From a virus: 57,671 nt of DNA. Positions 18,010 through 25,751 of the stretch are shown piece after piece; position 1 is the stretch's first letter; the number at the start of each line of letters is the position of its first letter. The notes below the pieces were generated by a model that was not told the origin of the DNA, searched no databases, and saw only the letters and a list, made by a program, of their open reading frames with translations. Location of the stretch: IMG/VR virus record IMGVR_UViG_3300047566_000271, positions 1-57,671 of that record. The stretch is one strand, 5' to 3'. Both the position numbers and the translations under genes were made by a program.

Positions 18010-18383
18010 TGTTTTTGGACGATGACAGAGTATATACAGATATAATCAAGTCATGGATAAAGAGATTTAGAAATGATAAGATTTATTATCCTGGCATTAT
18101 GATATGTTTTGAAGATATAGATTCAACTCAGGAACATGAGTGTTATAATGTGTATATACATAGGGATTCATTGAAGAGTGAAGTATTTCCTCCACATCGA
18201 ACTATTCATGATATTAGAATTCATAGACCTAAAGAGGAAGTTTGTATCTGCTGTTGGTATGATATAAATAAGCATGAGATATCTGTAATTCCTTTTGAGG
18301 ATAATTTCTCGACTGAACTTGATACGGAATATGTTACACAATTAATTTTTAATATTGAGAAGAAATATAATGATCATTTTTGA
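18009..18383 (+). CDS. Hypothetical protein
   Basis: 124 aa, TAATG overlap at its start and 14-bp overlap with RNase H at its end. It carries paired Cys (VCICCWYD) and several His. No family recognised. Confidence 0.55.
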   Translation: MFLDDDRVYTDIIKSWIKRFRNDKIYYPGIMICFEDIDSTQEHECYNVYIHRDSLKSEVFPPHRTIHDIRIHRPKEEVCICCWYDINKHEISVIPFEDNFSTELDTEYVTQLIFNIEKKYNDHF

Positions 18384-19218
18384 TTTTAATCAGGTCGCTA
18401 TTTCCAATCTTATGGAACAGATTGGTTCTAGTAAGACTAAAGTGGATGTGAATTTGGTTCGGCATATGATTCTGAATACTATTCGGACATATGTAAAGAA
18501 GTTCAAACCTGTTTATGGTCCAACTGTTGTTATTGCATGTGACAATAGGAACTACTGGCGCAAGACTGTATTTCCATATTATAAAGCCAATCGAAAGAAA
18601 GATAGAAACAGTTCTGGTCTGGATTGGATCTCTATCTTTGAATGTATTAACACTATCAGGCAAGAATTAAAAGATCATTCACCTTACAAGGTAATTGATG
18701 TGGATGGGGCTGAAGCTGATGATGTTATTGCTGTTCTTTGTATGCGGTATTCTTCTGCTGCAAAGATCATGATTCTTTCGAGCGATAAAGATTTTGCTCA
18801 ACTTCAAGCTTATGAGAATGTTGATCAATACTCGCCTATTCTCAAGAAACATATTAAAGAAGAATTTCCATCTGCTCACCTGAAGCAATTAATTATTCGT
18901 GGTGATAAAGGTGATGGTATTCCGAATATTCTTTCCAGTGACGATTCAATTGTCGCTGGTATCAGACAAAAACCTATTACAGAAGCGAAGATTCTTAATT
19001 GGATGAATCAAACTCCTCAAGAGTTTTGTAGTGAAGATATGTTACGGAATTATAAGAGGAATGAATCTCTTATTGATCTGCGATTGATTCCTGCTAAGAT
19101 TCAACAAGATATCTGTGAATCATTTGAAAACAACAAACCCAAAACGAAGAATCATTTCATGAATTATATGATTGCTAATCGTTTAAAAAATCTAATTGAG
19201 GTCCTCGATGAGTTTTAA
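18370..19218 (+). CDS. rnh: RNase H / 5'-3' flap exonuclease (T4 Rnh-like)
   Basis: 282 aa from ATG 18370. It begins MIIFDFNQVA and has VDGAEADDVIAVL and LSSDKDFAQL with the conserved Asp clusters of the FEN family, then GDKGDGIPNI, the helix-hairpin segment. It removes RNA primers from lagging-strand fragments together with gp32 and ligase, both present here. Confidence 0.9.
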   Translation: MIIFDFNQVAISNLMEQIGSSKTKVDVNLVRHMILNTIRTYVKKFKPVYGPTVVIACDNRNYWRKTVFPYYKANRKKDRNSSGLDWISIFECINTIRQELKDHSPYKVIDVDGAEADDVIAVLCMRYSSAAKIMILSSDKDFAQLQAYENVDQYSPILKKHIKEEFPSAHLKQLIIRGDKGDGIPNILSSDDSIVAGIRQKPITEAKILNWMNQTPQEFCSEDMLRNYKRNESLIDLRLIPAKIQQDICESFENNKPKTKNHFMNYMIANRLKNLIEVLDEF

Positions 19219-19639
19219 TAAACTTTACCACGAAATCTTTCGTGAATTTGAAGAAGCACCAACACGGAAAGATAAGATTGCAGTTCTTCAAAAATATGGC
19301 GATAAACGATTAATGGATTTTATTCTGTTTGCTATGCATCCAGCTGTAAAGTTTGATATCAGTAAATTGCCTGAATACAAACCTTCTATTATTCCTGAAG
19401 GTCTAAACTATACCAATCTCGCATTCGAAATCGATAGATTGTATGTGTTTATTCCTGAACATCCGAAATATAGAACAAAACTACCCGTTAAAAAAGAACA
19501 AGAAATTCTTCATACAATGTTGGAATCCATGCATGCCGATGAAGCTAAATTATTGATGGGTTGTTTCAAGAAAAATCTACCCGTCAAAGGTTTAACACCA
19601 AAAATTGTTAAAGAAGCATTTCCTAATCTACCATTTTAA
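19208..19639 (+). CDS. DUF6433-like conserved phage protein
   Basis: 143 aa from ATG 19208 after GAGGTC, overlapping rnh by 11 bp. KIAVLQKYGDKRLMDFILFA and LPVKGLTPKIVKEAFPNL are typical of a protein found next to rnh in T4-like phages. Function unknown. Confidence 0.65.
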   Translation: MSFNKLYHEIFREFEEAPTRKDKIAVLQKYGDKRLMDFILFAMHPAVKFDISKLPEYKPSIIPEGLNYTNLAFEIDRLYVFIPEHPKYRTKLPVKKEQEILHTMLESMHADEAKLLMGCFKKNLPVKGLTPKIVKEAFPNLPF

Positions 19640-19641
19640 TC

Positions 19642-20373
19642 ATGAATCCTAAAGTCGCTATTGTTACTCCTACAATAGGTAATGAAACACTTAGAAAATG
19701 CATGGAAAGTGTTCAGAGTCAGACCTATGAAAACTTGACTCATTATATATTTCTTGATGGTGAGAATTACTATCATAAGATTTATCCTATTCTTTTTGAT
19801 GTTGTCGGCGATAGAGATATAAAAACAATCCAACTTCAAGAAAACATCGGTAAAGGTTGGTATGGACATAGAGTATATGCAGCATGTTCATTTTTAGTTA
19901 ATGCCGATATTATTTGCTATCTTGACGAAGATAATTTTTATAATTCTAATCATGTATCATCAATTGTGAATGCTATTGAAGGATTTGATTGGACATACTC
20001 ACTAAGAAATATCTGTGATAAAAATGGTAATTTTATCTGTGAAGATAATTGTGAATCCCTAGGAAAATGGTCAACATTCTTTGATTCTAATGTCTTTCAT
20101 ATCGATACCGCATGTTTTGCAGTTAGAAAAGAGGTTGCTGTTCGAATTGGCCATTGTTGGTATGGTCAATGGGGTGCAGATCGCCAATTTTTCTATAATA
20201 TCAAACAACATTTTTCCAATTATTCTTGTACCTTTGAACATACTGTGAATTATCGACTCGATGGTAATGATAATTCCGTTAAAGAGGAATTTTTCATAAA
20301 AGGCAATCAGATTCAAGAGAAGAAATATTCATCATTGTTTCCTTGGAAGAAAGAACAAAAGATTACTGTATGA
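19642..20373 (+). CDS. Family 2 (GT-A) glycosyltransferase
   Basis: 243 aa. VAIVTPTIGNETLRKCMESV at the start and ADIICYLDEDNFY near residue 97 (DED, the metal and sugar-nucleotide site) mark a GT-A fold. The acceptor is unknown: phage DNA bases, host surface sugar or a virion protein are all possible. It lies between replication genes and ClpP, overlapping ClpP by 4 bp. Confidence 0.8.
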   Translation: MNPKVAIVTPTIGNETLRKCMESVQSQTYENLTHYIFLDGENYYHKIYPILFDVVGDRDIKTIQLQENIGKGWYGHRVYAACSFLVNADIICYLDEDNFYNSNHVSSIVNAIEGFDWTYSLRNICDKNGNFICEDNCESLGKWSTFFDSNVFHIDTACFAVRKEVAVRIGHCWYGQWGADRQFFYNIKQHFSNYSCTFEHTVNYRLDGNDNSVKEEFFIKGNQIQEKKYSSLFPWKKEQKITV

Positions 20374-20942
20374 CTAGAGCATTAGATTGGAAATTAGCTG
20401 CTGATAAAAATGATGTAATAGATAAGTTTCTTTTTCAGAATCATATATTTTTTCTTAGTGAAGAGATTGATACTAAGAAGGTACTTGAAGTTATCAAATG
20501 GATTACCTATGAGAACTTTAATTATGAAAAAGAAAAAGTATTAAAATTATACATAAATTCAGAGGGTGGTAGTTTGTATGATGCATTTGCATTAATTGAT
20601 GTAATGCGAACAAGTAAGATACCTATTCATACCTATGGTATAGGTAATTTGATGAGTGCTGCATTTCTTATTTTTATTTCAGGTGCTCAAGGTGGTAGAA
20701 ATCTTGGCAAGAATACTAGTGTTTTATGTCACCAGTTTTCAATGGAACAAGAAGGTAAATCCCATGAGATACAAGCCACAATGAAAGAAGTTGATTTTTG
20801 TAATGAAAAGATGATTAGAGTTATACAGGATTCATGTAATATGCGTCGGGATAGTATTATTACTAAATTACTTCCTCCTTCTGATGTTTGGCTGACACCA
20901 GAAGAAGTTGTAAAGATGAAATTGGCCGATAATATTTTTTAA
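20370..20942 (+). CDS. clpP: ClpP-like serine protease
   Basis: 190 aa from ATG 20370 (ATGA overlap). YINSEGGSLYDAFALIDVM gives the oxyanion region, GNLMSAAFLIF the nucleophile Ser, and LCHQFSMEQEG the His. The length is close to host ClpP. It could form mixed or alternative Clp rings. Interesting because a tmRNA, whose tags target proteins to ClpXP, is encoded 5 kb away. Confidence 0.88.
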   Translation: MTRALDWKLAADKNDVIDKFLFQNHIFFLSEEIDTKKVLEVIKWITYENFNYEKEKVLKLYINSEGGSLYDAFALIDVMRTSKIPIHTYGIGNLMSAAFLIFISGAQGGRNLGKNTSVLCHQFSMEQEGKSHEIQATMKEVDFCNEKMIRVIQDSCNMRRDSIITKLLPPSDVWLTPEEVVKMKLADNIF

Positions 20943-20961
20943 CAGGAGAAACAGAAATAAA

Positions 20962-21120
20962 ATGATTAGTTCTAAGCAAGTAATGAGAAGTGCAAAGACA
21001 AAAGTTCGGAAAAATCGTGAGTATGATGACGAACAATCAATGAAACAACACAAAAGAAAAAAACAAGATAAGGCATTACTTCGTAGTCTAAGGCAAGAGA
21101 AAGATGGCATATCATTCTAA
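20962..21120 (+). CDS. Basic small protein
   Basis: 52 aa behind CAGGAG. Rich in Lys/Arg (KQHKRKKQDKALLRSLRQEK). Not recognised. Overlaps the next gene by 17 bp. Confidence 0.5.
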   Translation: MISSKQVMRSAKTKVRKNREYDDEQSMKQHKRKKQDKALLRSLRQEKDGISF

Positions 21121-21271
21121 CATTAAACAAAAGATTAAAGAACTAGAAGAAAAAATAGCCGCGCAACAAGGCAATATAGATGAAATGACGCGCGAGCTTA
21201 ATCGTCTAAAACTAAGCGAATTTGAAGAAGATATGCGCCTAGATGACGATAAAAAACTGCTTCTAGGCTAA
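21104..21271 (+). CDS. Small coiled-coil protein
   Basis: 55 aa. Heptad-like KQKIKELEEKIAAQQGNIDE then an acidic tail. The start lies inside the previous gene. Function unknown. Confidence 0.5.
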   Translation: MAYHSNIKQKIKELEEKIAAQQGNIDEMTRELNRLKLSEFEEDMRLDDDKKLLLG

Positions 21272-21282
21272 GTTGTTGATTT

Positions 21283-21303
21283 TCAAGGGATTTATTCCCT
21301 TGA
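21283..21303. promoter_or_regulatory. Palindrome overlapping a -35 box
   Basis: TCAAGGGA-tttat-TCCCTTGA, perfect 8-bp arms; its right arm contains the start of the TTGACA at 21300. It could be an operator, or a terminator hairpin for the upstream genes (no T-run). Confidence 0.55.
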
Positions 21304-21328
21304 CAAATATGGAATATTTTGCTATAAT
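21300..21328 (+). promoter_or_regulatory. Sigma70-type promoter
   Basis: TTGACA (21300-21305), 17-bp spacer, TATAAT (21323-21328). ATG 21335 is at the expected transcription start, implying a leaderless mRNA. Confidence 0.82.
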
Positions 21329-21334
21329 AATAGC

Positions 21335-21721
21335 ATGAACTCAAATATTCCTGCTGTTGGATCAATCGTTCGGGTTGTCACTCGACATCCCAGTATTCAT
21401 TTGTTCAACAAAGATAGATTCGAATACTTTACTTTTCAAGGTGAAGTAGTCAACAATCAACGATGGGTATCCGCTGATTCGTTTTCAGTTAAGACTGGAA
21501 ATGTCATGTATCCTGTATCCATTATTTCCAGTGTTAACGTCCATAAATTAGAGATTCTTAAGGGCAGTAAGACTCTATCATCTATTCGGAAATTCAAAGT
21601 AAAAGGTAAACATGAGTATATTGTTACCCTTTCAGGTAAGAATTATTCGTGTTCGTGCGTTGGATTCAAATTCCATTCAAAATGTAAGCATATTGAAGCT
21701 GTGAGAGATTCTATTAAATGA
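21335..21721 (+). CDS. SWIM zinc-finger protein
   Basis: 128 aa. The C-terminal YSCSCVGFKFHSKCKH is the CxCx(n)CxH SWIM zinc finger; the N-terminal part is beta-rich. Such proteins are conserved in T4-like aquatic phages; the finger suggests DNA or protein binding. No ribosome site is seen, in keeping with a leaderless start. The stop overlaps the next gene by 4 bp. Confidence 0.75.
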   Translation: MNSNIPAVGSIVRVVTRHPSIHLFNKDRFEYFTFQGEVVNNQRWVSADSFSVKTGNVMYPVSIISSVNVHKLEILKGSKTLSSIRKFKVKGKHEYIVTLSGKNYSCSCVGFKFHSKCKHIEAVRDSIK

Positions 21722-22098
21722 TTATTCATTATAGTGGTCCAAAACGTAAAGCAAAACAAAAGACAAAGCGCGAGCGCGAACAATATCAGAAATGGCTAGC
21801 CAGTCATGGTAGTACAGGAAAAAAGCAACGAAAGACTTTTGTTCCTATGAAACCTAAGAAATTCGATATCGTTCGTGCTGGCGCTAATCATAGTGATATT
21901 CCTTCCGTGGAACTTGAAAGTACGGAAGTCTTAACTAAGAATGGTATCATGAAAGATTTTCATAAACTTACCGAAAATGATCGAAAGATTATTAATGATG
22001 TGGCATCTTGTACGGCGCCGCTTCATAAAGGTCATTACACCTATGTTTCTCCTGGTACTGATCCAGCTAGTCTTGGACGTAAGAATGAGGTGCTATAG
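21718..22098 (+). CDS. Conserved hypothetical phage protein
   Basis: 126 aa. Basic N-terminus (GPKRKAKQKTKREREQYQKW) and a C-terminal APLHKGHYTYVSPGTDP motif found in homologues of T4-like phages as I recall. Function unknown. Confidence 0.6.
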   Translation: MIIHYSGPKRKAKQKTKREREQYQKWLASHGSTGKKQRKTFVPMKPKKFDIVRAGANHSDIPSVELESTEVLTKNGIMKDFHKLTENDRKIINDVASCTAPLHKGHYTYVSPGTDPASLGRKNEVL

Positions 22099-22102
22099 TG
22101 AC

Positions 22103-22131
22103 TTGACAATAATATGAATATATGTTATAAT
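22103..22131 (+). promoter_or_regulatory. Sigma70-type promoter
   Basis: TTGACA (22103-22108), 17-bp spacer, TATAAT (22126-22131). Confidence 0.8.
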
Positions 22132-22174
22132 AATCATGTGAAGTACAAATTATTCAAACTTATGGAGTTATATT

Positions 22175-22606
22175 ATGCGTATTAAATCTACTGAAATGAA
22201 GGGTTGGGAAAAGCTTTTGGTTTTTATGGCTGATGGAAAGCCCGTTAATAAGGCCGACATTGAGAAGGCTTTGGGTAAGCAAATTGAAATGTATCGCATT
22301 TCATGTTATCTTGTTGAATGTAAGATTCATGCAAAGGCTATCATCAAGTCCACGCGCATTGGTCGCAAGATTGATACTTATCAGATTATCAATCCTGAAG
22401 CAATGAATATCGTTGTGGAAAAAATTCACAAGCGTATTGCCGATGCCAAGATTGCTTCTGCACCCGTGGCTAAGATCAAAAAGAATGTAAAGCCTGTGAA
22501 GAAGGTGGCAAAAAAGCCCACTAAGATCAAGAAGATTGCTGATCTTGGTATTACTCAAAAAACTGAAAAGCAAGAGGAATCTCTTACTGTTGAAGAAATC
22601 AAGTAA
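22175..22606 (+). CDS. Putative wHTH protein with a basic tail
   Basis: 143 aa, GGAG ribosome site. MKGWEKLLVFMADGKPVNKA followed by short helices resembles a winged-helix start. The second half is Lys/Ala/Pro-rich, histone-like (KKNVKPVKKVAKKPTKIKK). It is a stand-alone gene with its own promoter and terminator, suggesting high or timed expression; perhaps DNA binding. Confidence 0.55.
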   Translation: MRIKSTEMKGWEKLLVFMADGKPVNKADIEKALGKQIEMYRISCYLVECKIHAKAIIKSTRIGRKIDTYQIINPEAMNIVVEKIHKRIADAKIASAPVAKIKKNVKPVKKVAKKPTKIKKIADLGITQKTEKQEESLTVEEIK

Positions 22607-22625
22607 TAAAACAGTGACACAGGAG

Positions 22626-22649
22626 AGGGACCTAAATGGTCCCTTTTTC
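22626..22649 (+). terminator. Intrinsic terminator
   Basis: AGGGACC-taaat-GGTCCCT followed by TTTTC. Confidence 0.88.
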
Positions 22650-22651
22650 AT

Positions 22652-23236
22652 ATGAACATATTTTATTTAGATAATAATCCACGGCTTTGCGCTCAATATC
22701 ATTGTAATAAGCATGTGGTTAAGATGATTCTCGAAAGTTGTCAGTTACTTTCTACTGCCCATCGCGTATTGGATGGCAATTTGATAATTGGTAAAAGTGG
22801 AACTGGTAGAAACGTAAAGCGGTGGCCATTGAATGATTTGCGTGAAGGCATTTTGTATAATGCGACGCATATTAATCATCCCTCTGCCATTTGGTGCCGT
22901 GAGAATATATACAACTATAGATGGTTACATGATCTTTTATGTGAATTATTGATTGAATATACCCATAGGTATGGTAAGAATCATAAATGTGAGACTATTA
23001 CTAAGTATCTTGCTTATGCTCCTTATGCATTGAATGATATTGATAAAGAATTCACTGAACCGCCACCAGCAATGCCTGAAGAATGTAAAATATCTGGTAA
23101 TTCTGTTTTGTCGTATCGGAAATACTATATAGATCATAAGGCAAGTTTTGCAAAATGGACTAATCGGAAAGTGCCAGTATGGTTTTCTGATGGTTTGAAA
23201 GGAAAGATAGAGAATGCCGACGTACTTATTTCATGA
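22652..23236 (+). CDS. Conserved phage protein (often labelled pyrimidine-dimer glycosylase-like)
   Basis: 194 aa. MNIFYLDNNPRLCAQYHCNK then HVVKMILESCQLLSTAHRVL, INHPSAIWCRENIYNYRWL and FAKWTNRKVPVWF match a family frequent in T4-like phages. Some annotations link it to DNA glycosylases acting on pyrimidine dimers; I cannot confirm the active site here. Overlaps the next gene by 23 bp. Confidence 0.65.
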   Translation: MNIFYLDNNPRLCAQYHCNKHVVKMILESCQLLSTAHRVLDGNLIIGKSGTGRNVKRWPLNDLREGILYNATHINHPSAIWCRENIYNYRWLHDLLCELLIEYTHRYGKNHKCETITKYLAYAPYALNDIDKEFTEPPPAMPEECKISGNSVLSYRKYYIDHKASFAKWTNRKVPVWFSDGLKGKIENADVLIS

Positions 23237-23531
23237 TACAGAAGAAAATGAATACTTTGAAATGAAGATGAAGATTTCTGAAAGAGAGCAGTATCTTGCA
23301 GAAAACAAACATATTCAGCCGATTTTAACAGCACCAGCGATAGTATCTGGTACTGGCAGTAGCAAGAAAGTGCCCGATGGATTTAAAGATGTTTTAACAA
23401 AGATTTCTGATGCACATCCTTCAAGTCCTTTAGCAAATAAACATAAAAGAAAAACAATTAAGGAGGCAAGAACTGCAAGGGTTGTCGAATCTCATGTCAA
23501 GAAAATATCTAACAGAATAAAAAATTCTTGA
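23214..23531 (+). CDS. FmdB-like / T4-type conserved protein
   Basis: 105 aa. MPTYLFHDTEENEYFEMKMK and DGFKDVLTKI recall a short phage protein with an FmdB-type start but without the Cys pairs of true FmdB. Basic C-terminus. Function unknown. Confidence 0.6.
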   Translation: MPTYLFHDTEENEYFEMKMKISEREQYLAENKHIQPILTAPAIVSGTGSSKKVPDGFKDVLTKISDAHPSSPLANKHKRKTIKEARTARVVESHVKKISNRIKNS

Positions 23532-23551
23532 TGTTAACCGAAGTTTAACGT

Positions 23552-23585
23552 AAGGGAATATTCGCAAGAGTATTCCCTTTTTCTT
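23552..23585 (+). terminator. Intrinsic terminator
   Basis: AAGGGAATA-ttcgcaagag-TATTCCCTT followed by TTTCTTTT. Confidence 0.88.
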
Positions 23586-23599
23586 TTGAAAGGCGTAAG

Positions 23600-24280
23600 A
23601 TGGGAAAGAAATTACAAACACAACAACATTTCTCTTTAAAAAAAATAAAGCCTTTGACAATTAATCAGGAAGATACTTTCAGATCATTTTTTGAAGGAAA
23701 AAATCTTCTACTACATGGTGTGGCTGGAACAGGTAAGACTTATATTTCATTATATCTTGCATTAAATGAAGTGTTGAAAGGTAATGCGATATATGATAAA
23801 ATCGTCATATTACGTTCTGTTGTTCCCAGCAGAGATATGGGATTTTTACCTGGTAATATAAAAGAGAAAACAAAAGTATTTGAAGAACCGTATCGTGAGA
23901 TTTGTGATGATTTATTTGGACGCGGTGACGGATATGATATACTTAAGAATAAATTTATTGTACAGTTTGCTACAACATCTTACTTAAGAGGAATAACATT
24001 CAGGAATGCTATCGTAATAGTTGACGAATCACAGAATATGAATTATCATGAGTTGGATACAGTCATTACAAGAATAGGTGATAACTGTAGAATTATTTTT
24101 TGTGGTGATTTCCGTCAAAGTGATTTGATGAAACAAGAAAAGACTGGTCTATTAGATTTCATGAAGATTGTTGAAAAGATGGGTTGTTTTGAAAAAATTG
24201 AATTTGGTATTCATGATATTGTTAGATCAGAATTGGTTAAAAATTATATTGTTACTAAAATGGAGTTAGGATTTGCATAA
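23600..24280 (+). CDS. phoH: PhoH-like P-loop ATPase
   Basis: 226 aa. LLLHGVAGTGKTYIS is the Walker A motif, VIVDESQN the Walker B, and IIFCGDFRQSD the sensor-like segment of PhoH. Common in aquatic phages. ATP hydrolysis is likely; proposed roles include RNA handling. Overlaps the next gene by 8 bp. Confidence 0.9.
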   Translation: MGKKLQTQQHFSLKKIKPLTINQEDTFRSFFEGKNLLLHGVAGTGKTYISLYLALNEVLKGNAIYDKIVILRSVVPSRDMGFLPGNIKEKTKVFEEPYREICDDLFGRGDGYDILKNKFIVQFATTSYLRGITFRNAIVIVDESQNMNYHELDTVITRIGDNCRIIFCGDFRQSDLMKQEKTGLLDFMKIVEKMGCFEKIEFGIHDIVRSELVKNYIVTKMELGFA

Positions 24281-24956
24281 TTTTGTGATTGAGAAGTTAC
24301 CGCAGTTAGATTTTGATTTATCTGCGGTAACTACGGAACAAGGAAGATTTTATAGTACACCTGATGGTAAAAAATATCCATCAGTGACAACTATTCTTTC
24401 ATCATATAATAAAGATGTTATTACAGAGTGGAAACTGAAAGTAGGTGAAGAAGAAGCTGTTAAGATAGCTGGAAGAGCGGCTAGAAGAGGTACAGCACTT
24501 CATGATATATGCGAAAAGTTTTTATTGAATGAAATGACTGACATGAAGATTAGGATGTTAATGCCTAATATAAAGGAGTTATTTCTTCAAGTAAAACCTG
24601 TTTTGTTGGATAATATAGGTAAGATATATTGTTTAGAGCAGGCTTTATACTCACATAAGATGATGATTGCTGGAAGGGTTGATTGTATTGCTTATTGGAA
24701 TGGTGTATTATCTGTTATAGACTTTAAGACTTCTAACAATAGTAAGGAGAAAGATAAAATCAAGAATTATTTCATGCAATGTAGTGCATATGCTGAAATG
24801 TTTGAGGAACTGACTGATATACCGATTAATGATATAGTTGTCATTGTTGCGACGCAATCAGAACTTAAACCACAAGTATTTATGGAAAAAAAGCATAAAT
24901 ATATAAACGATTTGACAAAATATGTAGATAATGCTAAAATTAATCAACTTCCTTAA
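24273..24956 (+). CDS. RecB/Cas4-type PD-(D/E)XK exonuclease
   Basis: 227 aa, TTG start inside phoH. RGTALHDICEKF supplies the leading His, then MIAGRVDCIAYW (D) and LSVIDFKTSN (D-x-K) complete the nuclease core, with a QCSAYAEMF motif after. Similar exonucleases follow phoH in other T4-like aquatic phages. The end of the gene contains a promoter. Confidence 0.82.
   Translation: MHNFVIEKLPQLDFDLSAVTTEQGRFYSTPDGKKYPSVTTILSSYNKDVITEWKLKVGEEEAVKIAGRAARRGTALHDICEKFLLNEMTDMKIRMLMPNIKELFLQVKPVLLDNIGKIYCLEQALYSHKMMIAGRVDCIAYWNGVLSVIDFKTSNNSKEKDKIKNYFMQCSAYAEMFEELTDIPINDIVVIVATQSELKPQVFMEKKHKYINDLTKYVDNAKINQLP
24912..24940 (+). promoter_or_regulatory. Sigma70-type promoter inside the exonuclease gene
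   Basis: TTGACA (24912-24917), 17-bp spacer, TAAAAT (24935-24940), upstream of the outer-membrane protein and tmRNA. Confidence 0.65.
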
Positions 24957-24968
24957 AAGGAGATTTTT

Positions 24969-25412
24969 ATGAAGAAAGTTATTGGTATTTTAATGATGCT
25001 TGTTAGTTTTAGTGCTTTTGCTGTTGATGTTGGTGTGAAGGATAATCATGATTATTCTACGCATGATCGTTCTAGTTATGGTATTAGTGTTGGTCAAAAG
25101 TTTGGTGCATATGGTGTAACTGCGAGTTTTGATGATTACACTAAGAATATGAATCAGAAGAAGTTTAGTGTTATTGGTTCATATGATGTTACTAAGTTTG
25201 GTCAAGCTAGTGTTGCTGTAAAGGGTGGTGTTGCTTATCTTGATAATAAGAGAGCACAAGATGGATATGCTGGAGTTGCAGGTGTTGGAGTTAGTTATCC
25301 AGTTATGAATAAGGTTTCTGTTACCGCTGATCTAATGCGTCAATATGGTCAGGACAAGGTACAGAGTTTTGATGGTAATAAAGTTTCTGTTGGTTTGAAG
25401 TATTCTTTCTAA
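24969..25412 (+). CDS. Outer-membrane beta-barrel protein with signal peptide
   Basis: 147 aa, AAAAGGAG ribosome site. MKKVIGILMMLVSFSAFA is a clear Sec signal with cleavage after AFA. Alternating strands follow and the protein ends in GLKYSF, the terminal Phe used by BAM to insert outer-membrane barrels. Proposed eight-stranded barrel of the OmpX/Lom size class. In a phage this may alter receptors or block superinfection (inference). Same strand as the tmRNA and probably co-transcribed with it. Confidence 0.75.
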   Translation: MKKVIGILMMLVSFSAFAVDVGVKDNHDYSTHDRSSYGISVGQKFGAYGVTASFDDYTKNMNQKKFSVIGSYDVTKFGQASVAVKGGVAYLDNKRAQDGYAGVAGVGVSYPVMNKVSVTADLMRQYGQDKVQSFDGNKVSVGLKYSF

Positions 25413-25720
25413 TCAATAGTAGATATTGCTGTATGAAGTGAAGTAAAAAGTATTCTGGACGCGGGTTCGATTCCCGCCGCTTCCACCAGATACATATTCT
25501 GGTCAATCTTCTCGGTGCCAAGCGGCAACGGAGTATGTATCTGATGGGGGCGACAAGGTTTCGACAGGGTAAAGAGTAGCGGATCGGACAGCACGATAGG
25601 CGAAGAACGTAATTCTAGCAAAACTTATAAACGCAAACGACGTTTATTTTGAGGAACTTAAGCTAGCCGCTTAATGTAACTCACGGGGATTCTGAGGTGT
25701 TCCTTGTTATCAAAACACCT
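25413..25720 (+). ncRNA. ssrA: Circularly permuted (two-piece) tmRNA
   Basis: The acceptor half comes first: TTCTGGACGCGGGTTCGATT, T-arm GCGGG-TTCGATT-CCCGC (25461-25477), acceptor CGCTTCC, ACCA to 25488. A 57-nt spacer closed by GATACATA/TATGTATC follows. The coding half starts GGGGGCG (25546-25552), which pairs with the upstream CGCTTCC, then GGTTTCGACAGGG. The tag frame (25634-25675) encodes ANDVYFEELKLAA plus TAA. In one-piece tmRNAs the T-arm half comes after the tag, so this is the permuted order. Ends are approximate. Confidence 0.88.
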
Positions 25721-25736
25721 CTCTTCCATTTTTTAA
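25694..25736 (+). terminator. Probable terminator after the tmRNA
   Basis: GAGGTGTT...AACACCTC, 8-bp stem with a 12-nt loop, then TCTTCCATTTTTT. The T-run is displaced by a few bases, so the hairpin may also belong to the tmRNA 3' structure. Confidence 0.6.
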
Positions 25737-25751
25737 TAATCGGAGATACAA

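Noticed and set aside
25321-25621. Two leftward frames opposite the tmRNA
   Set aside because: They are the shadow of the T-arm and tag region; the RNA reading explains the sequence fully.
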